Notes: generated from the sequence alone by a model not told the origin. Numbered from the stretch's first letter, positions 1-5,800 are shown. The stretch is 5,962 nucleotides of DNA from Chloroflexota bacterium (GCA_003158495.1 PMJT01000070.1:1-5962), one strand, 5' to 3'. Made by a program: numbers and translations.

Positions 1-1
1 C

Positions 2-424
2 GGCATGGCCCGCCACGGCGGCGGTGCCTTCTCGGGCAAGGACCCGACGAAGGTCGATCGATCGGCCAGCTATGCGGCCCGGTGGGTCGCCAAGAACGTC
101 GTCGCCGCCGGTCTGGCCGACCGCTTCGAAATCGAGATCGCCTACACGATCGGCGTTGCACGCCCGGTCTCTGTCTCAATCGAGACCTACGGGACCGAGA
201 AAGTATCCGACCAGAAGATCCTGGCCGCCATAGACAAGCTCTTCGACCTGCGCCCGACTCGGATCATCGAAGCTCTTGACCTGCGCCGGCCGATCTACCA
301 GCCGACCGCGGCCTACGGCCATTTCGGCCGGACCGATCACGACTTCCCGTGGGAGCGGACGGACATGGCCGCCGCTCTCGCCGCCGAGTGCGGGATCGCC
401 GTTCCGGAACCGGCTCGGCGCTGA
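2..424 (+). CDS. metK: S-adenosylmethionine synthetase, C-terminal part (5' end outside window)
   Basis: This is the last 140 codons of MetK, which makes S-adenosylmethionine from ATP and methionine in the cytoplasm. The first visible residues, GMARHGGGAFSGKDPTKVDR, are the near-invariant C-terminal-domain motif of the family (loop holding phosphate- and metal-binding residues). Then come AARWVAKNVVAAGLADR, the IGVARPVSVSIETYGT strand region, FDLRPTRII, LDLRRPIYQPTAAYGHFGR and FPWERTD, in the same order as in E. coli MetK. The ATG at 5 is an internal methionine, not the start: the reading frame is open to the left edge and the ATP-binding and methionine-binding N-terminal regions lie outside. 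The end at TGA 422-424 gives a C-terminus of normal length. It is 6 nt upstream of the manC start and probably cotranscribed with it. Identification is near certain; only the left boundary is missing. Confidence 0.97.
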   Translation, partial: GMARHGGGAFSGKDPTKVDRSASYAARWVAKNVVAAGLADRFEIEIAYTIGVARPVSVSIETYGTEKVSDQKILAAIDKLFDLRPTRIIEALDLRRPIYQPTAAYGHFGRTDHDFPWERTDMAAALAAECGIAVPEPARR

Positions 425-430
425 CCCGGC

Positions 431-1519
431 GTGTACGCCGTAGTCCTGGCCGGCGGAAGCGGAACCCGACTCTGGCCGCTGAGCCGGCCGGACCTGCCGA
501 AGCCGTTTCTCCGGCTTCTCGGCGATGAGACGCTGATCCAGCGAACCGTCGCCAGGCTTGCGCCGCTGGTCATGCCGCAGGACGTGTACGTGATTGCCGA
601 AGAGCGCCACCTGCCGCTCGTGGCCGAACAGGTGCCGCAGATTCCCGCCGGGAACCTGATCGGCGAGCCGACCGGGCGGAACACGGCCGCGGCCGTGGCC
701 CTCGCCGCCGAGGCGATCCACCGGCCGGGCGATGAAATCATGCTGATCCTCCCCGCCGACGCCCACATCCAGGACGAGGCGGCCTTTCGCGAGGCCCTGG
801 CGGTCGCCGCGGAGGTCGCCACCACCGGCCCGCTCGTGACGCTGGGCGTCTCTCCGGACCGGCCGGAGACGGGCTACGGCTACGTCCTGGCACGGCTGCC
901 GGCGACGAGCGTGGCCGGGCACGCGACCTTCGCAGTTGAACGTTTCATCGAGAAGCCGAGCGTGGACCGGGCGGCGGAGTTGATCCTTACGGGCCTCGCA
1001 AGCTGGAACGCCGGCATCTTCGTCTGGAAGCGGTCGTCGATTCGAGACGAACTGTCCCGCTACGCTGCCGACATCGTGGACCCGGTCCGCGAAGCTTGCG
1101 CGGCATCGCGCCCGCCGGACCTGGCGGGCGTCTACGCTACTGTCCGCGCAACATCGATCGACTACGCGGTGATGGAGCCGGCCTCTGTAGCGGGTGACGT
1201 GGCCGTCGTGCCGATGAACGTCGGCTGGAGTGACCTCGGCAGCTGGGCCGCATTGCGGGACGCGTGGCAGGCCCGGGAGGCCGTCTCAACGGGCGGCTCG
1301 GTCGGGCTCGGCAATCGCGTCGACGCCGGTTCCACCGATAGCCTCGTGGTGGCGGGAGACCGGCTCGTCGTCACGATCGGCTTGAACGGTGTGATCGTCG
1401 TGGATACCCCGGAAGCCGTGCTCGTGGTTTCGGCCGAGCACGCACAGGACGTCCGAGAAATCGCCCAGAGACTCTCGACAGGCCGCCCAGCCGCGGCGCA
1501 GGAGGAAGGAAAGCCGTGA
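431..1519 (+). CDS. manC: Mannose-1-phosphate guanylyltransferase (GDP-mannose pyrophosphorylase)
   Basis: The 362-aa product should convert mannose-1-phosphate and GTP to GDP-mannose and pyrophosphate in the cytoplasm. Visible motifs are the nucleotide-binding GGSGTRLWPLSR (residues 8-19), PKPFL (23-27), EPTGRNTA (79-86), LPAD (107-110, a common LPADH variant with the His shifted to 112), GYGYV (148-152), FIEKP (172-176), WNAGIF (192-197), SIDYAVME (242-249) and GWSDLGSW (265-272). A beta-helix-like tail around VVVDTPEAVLVV (323-333) follows. The length matches the single-domain enzyme; the C-terminal phosphomannose isomerase domain of bifunctional ManC/AlgA proteins is absent. The GTG start at 431 is the only choice, because TGA 422-424 lies upstream in the same frame and the conserved MYAVVLAGG begins immediately. 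No Shine-Dalgarno is visible before it, so translation may depend on ribosomes finishing metK. It overlaps the downstream mutase by 4 nt. The symbol reflects function; orthology to a named manC was not tested. Confidence 0.93.
   Translation: MYAVVLAGGSGTRLWPLSRPDLPKPFLRLLGDETLIQRTVARLAPLVMPQDVYVIAEERHLPLVAEQVPQIPAGNLIGEPTGRNTAAAVALAAEAIHRPGDEIMLILPADAHIQDEAAFREALAVAAEVATTGPLVTLGVSPDRPETGYGYVLARLPATSVAGHATFAVERFIEKPSVDRAAELILTGLASWNAGIFVWKRSSIRDELSRYAADIVDPVREACAASRPPDLAGVYATVRATSIDYAVMEPASVAGDVAVVPMNVGWSDLGSWAALRDAWQAREAVSTGGSVGLGNRVDAGSTDSLVVAGDRLVVTIGLNGVIVVDTPEAVLVVSAEHAQDVREIAQRLSTGRPAAAQEEGKP
1501..1510 (+). promoter_or_regulatory. Ribosome binding site for the mutase gene
   Basis: The purine run GGAGGAAGGA lies inside the last codons of manC. 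Its GGAGGA core ends 9 nt before GTG 1516, and AAGGA ends 5 nt before it. This is the strongest Shine-Dalgarno in the left block. It supports the GTG at 1516 over a later in-frame GTG (1567) nearer the conserved domain. Confidence 0.75.
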
Positions 1520-3048
1520 GCGAGACGAAGTCGGGATCGAGCGGAGTCGCTGCTGCCACGAAGGTCGTGTTTCCGCCGGCCGGCAGTATCCCGGCCACCC
1601 GGATTGTCTTCGGCACGGACGGCTGGCGGGCGAAGATCGCCGACGAGTACAACTTCGTCAACGTCCGGCGCTGCGCCCAGGCAGTCGCGGAATACGTGGT
1701 GGAGCGCGGCGAGCAGGCCAAGGGCATCGTCATCGACTACGACCGCCGCTTTGCCAGCGAACAATTCGCGACCGCCGCCGCAGAAGTGGTCCTGGCCCAC
1801 GGCATCCCGATCGCGTTGGCCTCGCAGGCCCTGCCGACGCAGATGTCCTCGTTCGAAGTCGTGCAGCGCAAGGCCGCGGCCGGCATCGTGATCACCGCCA
1901 GCCACAACCCCTGGACGGACAACGGCTTCAAGATCAAGTCGCCGACCGGCGCGGCCGCCGGCCCCGAGATGCTGACGGACATCGAGGCGCGGATCGCTGC
2001 CGGCGCCGGCCGGGCGATCGAGACCCGTCCCTTCGCGGACGCCGAGGCCGCCGGCATGGTCGAGCGGTACGACTCGTTCGACGCCTACGTCAGGTTCATC
2101 CGCACCAACCTGGATATCGACCGCCTCAAGGCCGCCGACATCGACCTATTCGTCGACCCGCTGTACGGCTCCGGCTCCACGTGGATCCCGAGGATCCTGG
2201 CCGGCGGCAAGATCCGGGTCAAGGAAATCCACTCGGAGCGCAACCCGTACTTTGGCGGCGTGAACCCCGAGCCGATACCGCCGAACGTTGACGAAGCCCT
2301 GCGCACGATAGCGAGCGGCCACTACGACCTCGGCCTGCTCCTCGACGGCGACGCGGACCGAGCCGGCGCAGCCGACGAGCGCGGCAGCTTCATCACCACG
2401 CTCCAGATCTACGCCTTGCTGATGTACTACCTCGTCGAGCATCGGGGCCTGCGGGCGCCGGTCGTCAAGACGGTCAACGAGACGTCGATGGCCGAACGGT
2501 TGGGTGAGCGATACGGCGTGGCCGTCTACGAAGTCCCGGTCGGCTTCAAGTACGTCGGGCCCAAGATGATCGAGACGGACGCCATGATGGGCGGCGAAGA
2601 GTCCGGCGGCTTTGGGTTCGGCATGCACCTGCCCGAGCGGGACGGCATCTTCGCCGACCTGATGCTGCTCGACCTCTTCCTGTGCGAGAAGGAGGCTGGG
2701 CGGTGGCCGGCGTCGCGGGCGATCGCCCATCTGCACGAGATAGCGGGCCCGTCCAGCTATCGCCGGGTGGACCTCCATTTCGACCGGGCGATCTATCCGG
2801 CCCTCAAGGACCGGCTGCTCGTTGAGCTGCCGCAGCGCGCCCCAAAGGGCCTCGCGGGCGGGCCCGTGGTCAGGACACAGAACCTCGACACGAACGACGG
2901 CTTCAAGTTCTTCGCCGCCGACGGCTCGTGGCTGCTGATCCGCTTTAGCGGCACGGAACCCCTCGTGCGGGTGTACACGGAGGCGGCCTCGACCGCGGCT
3001 GTGGACGCGAACCTGGTCGCAGGCGAAGCCATCGTCCGCGGTTCGTAG
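1516..3048 (+). CDS. Phosphoglucomutase/phosphomannomutase family protein
   Basis: This 510-aa alpha-D-phosphohexomutase interconverts hexose-6-phosphate and hexose-1-phosphate through a phosphoserine intermediate in the cytosol. All four signature elements are present: FGTDGWRA (32-39), TASHNP (127-132, catalytic Ser129), the Mg2+ loop DGDADR (277-282) and the phosphate-binding RFSGTEP (476-482). The sugar-specificity loop reads GGEESGG (359-365), followed by a HLPERDGI block. This resembles the phosphoglucomutase/phosphomannomutase subgroup I associate with cyanobacteria and Chloroflexota more than GlmM (GEQSGH) or PMM/PGM of the AlgC type (GEMSGH). The first 25 residues are Ser/Ala/Thr-rich and outside the domain, but the ribosome site at 1501-1510 supports this start. 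The 4-nt GTGA overlap with manC suggests translational coupling and favours mannose-6-P to mannose-1-P as one activity. Glucose or glucosamine phosphate cannot be excluded from sequence, so no symbol is given. Confidence 0.92.
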   Translation: MSETKSGSSGVAAATKVVFPPAGSIPATRIVFGTDGWRAKIADEYNFVNVRRCAQAVAEYVVERGEQAKGIVIDYDRRFASEQFATAAAEVVLAHGIPIALASQALPTQMSSFEVVQRKAAAGIVITASHNPWTDNGFKIKSPTGAAAGPEMLTDIEARIAAGAGRAIETRPFADAEAAGMVERYDSFDAYVRFIRTNLDIDRLKAADIDLFVDPLYGSGSTWIPRILAGGKIRVKEIHSERNPYFGGVNPEPIPPNVDEALRTIASGHYDLGLLLDGDADRAGAADERGSFITTLQIYALLMYYLVEHRGLRAPVVKTVNETSMAERLGERYGVAVYEVPVGFKYVGPKMIETDAMMGGEESGGFGFGMHLPERDGIFADLMLLDLFLCEKEAGRWPASRAIAHLHEIAGPSSYRRVDLHFDRAIYPALKDRLLVELPQRAPKGLAGGPVVRTQNLDTNDGFKFFAADGSWLLIRFSGTEPLVRVYTEAASTAAVDANLVAGEAIVRGS

Positions 3049-3087
3049 GGACCTTCCGGCGGCCCGATCCAGCGCGGCGGACCGCTC

Positions 3088-3120
3088 GCCGACTCCTCCC
3101 GGGAAGGCTCATGAGTCGGC
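3088..3120 (+). terminator. Inverted repeat after the mutase, possible terminator
   Basis: GCCGACTC (3088-3095) and GAGTCGGC (3113-3120) form a perfect 8-bp stem, beginning 39 nt after the mutase stop codon. The 17-nt loop contains TCCCGGGA, itself self-complementary. Only two T residues follow the stem before GGCC, so this is not a classical intrinsic terminator. It could be a Rho-type or RNA-stabilising 3' hairpin, or a protein-binding site. Confidence 0.35.
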
Positions 3121-3154
3121 TTGGCCGGAGTGGCGCAACTGCAAGGCCTCTCTT

Positions 3155-3186
3155 GGCTCGCAGCTGTACAGTGGGAGCCTAGCTGC
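3155..3186. promoter_or_regulatory. Cluster of interleaved small palindromes upstream of the SWIM gene
   Basis: Three self-complementary elements are interleaved here: GGCTC (3155-3159) with GAGCC (3175-3179), GCAGCT (3160-3165) with AGCTGC (3181-3186), and the perfect palindrome CTGTACAG (3164-3171). The first two stems are ordered a-b-a'-b', so as simple nested hairpins they cannot both form. The cluster lies 72-103 nt before the SWIM start, where a promoter or operator would be expected. Short palindromes arise readily in GC-rich DNA, so regulation is an inference. Confidence 0.25.
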
Positions 3187-3242
3187 CCGATGTCGCGACC
3201 CCGCGGCAGGGCAGTGACCTCTTCGGGGCATTGCAGGGCGAC

Positions 3243-3248
3243 GGAGGG
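3243..3248 (+). promoter_or_regulatory. Ribosome binding site for the SWIM gene
   Basis: GGAGGG is 9 nt before ATG 3258. It decides the start in favour of that ATG over the in-frame TTG at 3231, which would put the GGAGGG inside the coding region and has no comparable purine-rich site at the right distance. Confidence 0.7.
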
Positions 3249-3257
3249 TTTTCGAAG

Positions 3258-3533
3258 ATGCACAGCTCACTCATCGGGAAGGTCGAGAAGGCGAACCGCT
3301 ACGCCCGCGAGCTTGATCGGATCTCATTCGAACAGCTCGCGGTCACGTTTAAGGGCGACAACGACACCCATACGGTCCGACTCGACGGCGAAGCCTGGCA
3401 CTGCACTTGCCACTTCTTCGAGAGCTGGGGTTCCTGCGTTCACGTCCTTGCCCTGCAAAAGATCCTGGGCGTGATGCTACCCGACGCCACTCAGGTGTCC
3501 ATCTTCACCGCACAGCCGGTCGTCACTGCCTGA
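3258..3533 (+). CDS. Small SWIM-type zinc-finger protein
   Basis: This is a 91-aa soluble protein without signal peptide or membrane segment. Residues 48-62, HCTCHFFESWGSCVH, carry the SWIM zinc signature CxC-x8-CxH, with predicted ligands Cys49, Cys51, Cys60 and His62. It is followed by a helix-like LALQKILG. The N-terminal half has a charged helix (around 6-22, KVEKANRYARELDR), then FEQLAVTFKGDNDTHTVRLDGEAW, reading as a short beta sheet leading into the finger. SWIM domains are known as DNA-, RNA- or protein-binding modules, usually attached to larger proteins such as SWI/SNF ATPases or MULE-type transposases. Here the domain is essentially the whole protein, with no catalytic partner. I recall similar short proteins in Chloroflexota, so it is probably a lineage gene and not a transposase remnant. 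Its function is unknown; a nucleic-acid-binding or regulatory role is inference. Confidence 0.85.
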   Translation: MHSSLIGKVEKANRYARELDRISFEQLAVTFKGDNDTHTVRLDGEAWHCTCHFFESWGSCVHVLALQKILGVMLPDATQVSIFTAQPVVTA

Positions 3534-3605
3534 CACACTCCGGCGTCATCCCAATAGCCTTCCCGAGCGAGCGCCGGCACCTTGCTTCCGCGCGGCTTCG
3601 AGAAT

Positions 3606-3611
3606 GGGGGA
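3606..3611 (+). promoter_or_regulatory. Ribosome binding site for the lipoprotein gene
   Basis: GGGGGA stands 6 nt before ATG 3618. This supports ATG 3618 over the in-frame TTG at 3582, whose extra 12 residues (including acidic Glu and Asn/Gly) would spoil the typical short basic n-region of the signal peptide. Confidence 0.55.
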
Positions 3612-3617
3612 ACGAAC

Positions 3618-4337
3618 ATGAACGTTCTGACCACGCCTCGTAGCGCCCGCCGCGTTCGGCTTTCACGGCTCCTCTCGCTCGCAGCCGCCTCACTCCTGGT
3701 CGCCGCGTGCTCTTCAGCGAATCCCACGCCGATCTACATTCACACCACGCCGACGCCGGGTCCGTCCGCGACCGCGACGCCCGAGCCGACTCCGGTCCCG
3801 ACGGACACTCCGGCCCCGACGGACACTCCGACCCCGACGCCGACCCCGGTCGCGACCCCGACGCCGGTCGTCTCGCCGACGCCCGCTCCCTCTCCTACGC
3901 CCGCTCCGACCGGGCCCGGGACGGGCTGCTCAGGTACGTCCGATCCCGCCCCCCGCGGCGCCCAGAACCTGGCTTTCTGGCTCGACGCCGCTCACAAGCT
4001 GATGTTCACGGTCTACTGTGGCGTCGTGCCGAAGCCCTGGTTCTTCACCGGGGCCACGTACACCCAGCCGAGCGGTGGACACCTGCAGGCGACATACGGG
4101 ACCACCACCGGCGGCAAGATCACGGTCGATGAAGGCACCTTCGCGGCCGCGGCGCATGGCGCGTCCCTCGGGTCGGCCAGCTTCGGCGACCAGAGCGGCA
4201 CGCTCTACGCCGGGTCGAGTTCGGGGTTCGTGCTCATCGTGGCCGGAGCCCACCCTTACCAGGCAGTCGGAACCGGGCTCACTCAGTCCGCCTTCACGAA
4301 CATCACGGCGGCGCAACTCAAGGTGCCCAAGGCCTGA
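3618..4337 (+). CDS. Secreted lipoprotein with Pro/Thr-rich linker and small C-terminal domain
   Basis: This 239-aa protein is predicted to be exported and lipid-anchored. It has a basic n-region (PRSARRVRLSR, 7-17), a hydrophobic core (18-30) and a lipobox LVAAC with the lipidated Cys31. Residues about 37-100 form a low-complexity linker of TP/PTP/PAP units that would hold the rest away from the membrane. The C-terminal part (about 103-239) contains Cys104 and Cys134, a possible disulfide, and aromatic-rich YCGVVPKPWFFTGATY (133-148). Gly/Ser-rich strands follow, ending in AFTNITAAQLKV, which suggests a small all-beta domain. The ending loosely resembles DUF4367-like extracytoplasmic domains of Chloroflexota and Firmicutes, but I cannot confirm that. 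No catalytic motif is visible. It stands 84 nt after the SWIM gene on the same strand and converges with the permease gene. Export and lipidation are well supported; the function is unknown. Confidence 0.85.
   Translation: MNVLTTPRSARRVRLSRLLSLAAASLLVAACSSANPTPIYIHTTPTPGPSATATPEPTPVPTDTPAPTDTPTPTPTPVATPTPVVSPTPAPSPTPAPTGPGTGCSGTSDPAPRGAQNLAFWLDAAHKLMFTVYCGVVPKPWFFTGATYTQPSGGHLQATYGTTTGGKITVDEGTFAAAAHGASLGSASFGDQSGTLYAGSSSGFVLIVAGAHPYQAVGTGLTQSAFTNITAAQLKVPKA
3797..3830 (+). repeat. Short tandem repeat in the lipoprotein linker
   Basis: The 16-nt word CCCGACGGACACTCCG occurs at 3797-3812 and again at 3815-3830, giving a period of 18 nt, or six residues (PTDTPA then PTDTPT). Degenerate CCGACnCC units continue to about 3910. 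The exact identity of the two copies suggests recent slippage duplication in the linker and possible length variation between strains. Confidence 0.7.
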
Positions 4338-4391
4338 GCCCAGCGCCCAGCCGGACAGGATCGTTCCGGGTGCCCCCGATTGGTAGGACGC

Positions 4392-4408
4392 GCCCGCAGG
4401 GCATTTTC
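4392..4408 (+). terminator. Weak intrinsic terminator candidate after the lipoprotein gene
   Basis: GCCC (4392-4395), a GCA loop and GGGC (4399-4402) form a 4-bp GC hairpin followed by ATTTTC. The position, 55 nt after the lipoprotein stop in a convergent gap, fits a terminator. The stem and T-run are both short, so this is tentative. An alternative pairing of TGCCC (4371-4375) with GGGCA (4399-4403) could lengthen the structure. Confidence 0.35.
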
Positions 4409-4451
4409 GGTCGGTGTCGGACCTTGGGCCCGCGAACCCTGTAGATCGGGC

Positions 4452-4465
4452 CGAGCCCGGGCTCG
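4452..4465 (-). terminator. GC palindrome just after the permease gene
   Basis: CGAGCCCGGGCTCG is a perfect 14-nt palindrome, 7 nt beyond the TAG stop of the minus-strand permease gene. As RNA it gives a 5-bp stem with a CCGG loop. No T-run follows on the minus strand, so it is at best a partial or Rho-assisted terminator, perhaps acting for both converging genes. Confidence 0.3.
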
Positions 4466-4472
4466 CCAAGGG

Positions 4473-5759
4473 CTACTTCGCGGGAGCGGCGTCCTCGGTT
4501 GGGATCGTTGGCGCGGGTCTTGAGCGGCCTCGTCGAGGCGGCTTGGGCCGCGCGGTCGCGAGCGCCGGCTCCACCTCTTCGTCTTGGCCGGCCTGCGGCA
4601 AGCGTGGCACGCGGACGGGCCGTCCTTCGCGCTCCTCGACTACCTTGGCCGCGCGCAGCGCCACGGAGCCCGTATCCCGGCTGCGGCCCAAGTAGTAGAA
4701 GAAGAACGACGCGATGACGGCGGCGACCGGGATACCGAAGATGGCGCCGGGGATGCCGGCGATCTTCGAGCCGATCATGACCGAACCCAGGACCGCCACC
4801 GGGTGGAGGCCGACTGCTTCGGACATCAGCCGCGGCTGGATGATGTTCATCAGCACGAACCAGCCGATGACCATGATGATCAGCACTGGCAGCGCCACGT
4901 CCGGCTTGAAGAACAGAGCGACAAGGACCGGCGGGGTCCACGAGAGGAACGGTCCGAAGAACGGGATCGCCTGCAGCACGCCTGAGGCGGTCGCCGTCAC
5001 GGGCAGATACGGAAGCCCGAGCAGGGCGCTGGCGACCATCGAGATTGACCCATACATGAGCCCCATCGACGCCTGACCGCGCAGGAAGCCGCCAAAAGAT
5101 CGAGCGACGCTGTGTTCGAGAAGTCGGGCCTCGTCAGTGTATGCCGGCGGCACGAGCCGGAAAAGGAAGCTGACGATGTGGTCCCTGTCGACCGCCATGT
5201 ATAGCGACAGGAAGAAGATGAAGAGCAGGTTGCCGAAGATGCCAAGGCTGGCCACGGCGAGGTCGCCGATCGGCCTGGCCAGGTCCGAGGCGGCGTTCTT
5301 GAGGTTGTCCAGAGCCTGGTTTACCTGGTCATAGAGGACGATCTGGTTGCCGCCGATCGAGTTCAACCAGTTCTGTTCCGGCTGTAGCTTCTGACGCAGG
5401 GCGTCGCCGGTCGGCAAATGGGTGACCAGGTTCGTGATCGACGAGTACAGCTGCTGGGCGACCAGCAGGATCGCGCTCATGAGGATCAGGATGAGCAGCG
5501 AATAGACGACGATGACGGCGAGCGACCGCGGCAGGCGCGGGAAAAGGTGGACGAGGCCGTTGGCGACGGGGCTCAGGATGAAGGCGAGCAGCCAGGCCAG
5601 GAAGAAGATCATGATCACGTCGCCGAAGAACGTGAGCCACTTGCCGACGTAGTCCACGACCACAAAGGCAAATGTCAGCGTCGCGAGGATCAGCAGCGCC
5701 GTCAGCCAGCGATGCTCGCGTGGCGTCAGGCTCCGAAACGTGCCGGGTAGCTCGCTCAT
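4473..5759 (-). CDS. AI-2E/PerM-family (former UPF0118) membrane transporter
   Basis: This 428-aa polytopic inner-membrane protein has hydrophobic segments near residues 18-38, 43-67, 80-102, 168-190, 230-250, 255-282, 288-308 and 320-355, about eight in all. A longer soluble section lies at about 103-165, typical of the family. Supporting motifs are IPFFGPFLSWTPP (265-277), QPRLMSEAVGLHPVAV (308-323) and the GIPGAIFGIPVAA glycine/proline helix (335-347). Family members have been linked to autoinducer-2 export or to Na+(Li+)/H+ antiport, so the substrate cannot be named. Residues 358-428 form an extra hydrophilic tail rich in Arg, Pro and Glu (for example RPKPPRRGRSRP), which looks disordered and low in conservation. 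The ATG at 5757-5759 fits an N-terminus just ahead of the first membrane segment, though no Shine-Dalgarno is evident. It follows trpS by 41 nt on the same strand and is likely cotranscribed. Confidence 0.92.
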   Translation of the reverse strand: MSELPGTFRSLTPREHRWLTALLILATLTFAFVVVDYVGKWLTFFGDVIMIFFLAWLLAFILSPVANGLVHLFPRLPRSLAVIVVYSLLILILMSAILLVAQQLYSSITNLVTHLPTGDALRQKLQPEQNWLNSIGGNQIVLYDQVNQALDNLKNAASDLARPIGDLAVASLGIFGNLLFIFFLSLYMAVDRDHIVSFLFRLVPPAYTDEARLLEHSVARSFGGFLRGQASMGLMYGSISMVASALLGLPYLPVTATASGVLQAIPFFGPFLSWTPPVLVALFFKPDVALPVLIIMVIGWFVLMNIIQPRLMSEAVGLHPVAVLGSVMIGSKIAGIPGAIFGIPVAAVIASFFFYYLGRSRDTGSVALRAAKVVEEREGRPVRVPRLPQAGQDEEVEPALATARPKPPRRGRSRPAPTIPTEDAAPAK

Positions 5760-5800
5760 GAGCGCATGTTACGACTCGCGCCACCGCGGCCGCGATGCGA

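Larger units (their letters stand above)
3049..3257 (+). other. Gene-free spacer with palindromes
   Basis: This 209-nt stretch separates the mutase from the SWIM gene. I see no convincing coding sequence and no tRNA. It contains the inverted repeat at 3088-3120, a cluster of short palindromes at 3155-3186 and the ribosome site at 3243-3248. A promoter for the SWIM gene would be expected here, but I found no pair of -35/-10 hexamers with normal spacing. TACAGT at 3167-3172 is the best -10-like hexamer, without a -35 partner at 16-18 nt. Confidence 0.6.

Noticed and set aside
176..922. 248-aa open frame on the minus strand, antisense to metK and manC
   Set aside because: It lies opposite two certain genes, has Arg/Gly/Pro-rich composition with no recognisable motif, and is a usual by-product of high-GC codon use.
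1162..1905. 247-aa minus-strand open frame spanning the manC-mutase junction
   Set aside because: It is antisense to conserved motifs of both enzymes, and the translation is Ala/Arg/Asp/His-rich low-complexity sequence without domain character.
2146..2778. 210-aa minus-strand open frame within the mutase
   Set aside because: It lies entirely antisense to the catalytic region of the mutase and shows no family motif or ribosome site.
3124..3180. Resemblance of GCCGGAGTGGCGCAACTG to the 5' end of a leucine tRNA
   Set aside because: No matching acceptor 3' strand, no anticodon arm of the right form and no GGTTCGA-type T-loop follow within tRNA length.
2793..3263. 156-aa minus-strand open frame reaching from the mutase into the spacer, the only frame that could fill that spacer on the minus strand
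   Set aside because: Most of it is antisense to the mutase C-terminus; the part in the spacer is Pro/Ser/Arg-rich with no recognised motif.
3121..3474. 117-aa plus-strand open frame overlapping the SWIM gene in another frame
   Set aside because: Ser/Arg/Thr-rich translation without motif, while the overlapping frame has the SWIM signature and a proper ribosome site.
3540..3577. CCGGCG/CGCCGG inverted repeat between the SWIM and lipoprotein genes as a terminator
   Set aside because: Only 6 bp with a loop of 26 nt and no T-run; not better than expected in GC-rich DNA.
3707..4132. 141-aa plus-strand frame with Asp-Ala/Asp-Gly repeats, looking like a calcium-binding repeat protein
   Set aside because: It is the shifted-frame reading of the Pro/Thr stalk codons (CCGACG and similar); the lipoprotein frame has the signal peptide, lipobox and ribosome site.
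4318..4941. 207-aa minus-strand open frame within the permease region
   Set aside because: It overlaps the permease on the same strand in another frame, with Arg/Gly/Pro-rich sequence, whereas the permease frame has clear membrane segments and family motifs.
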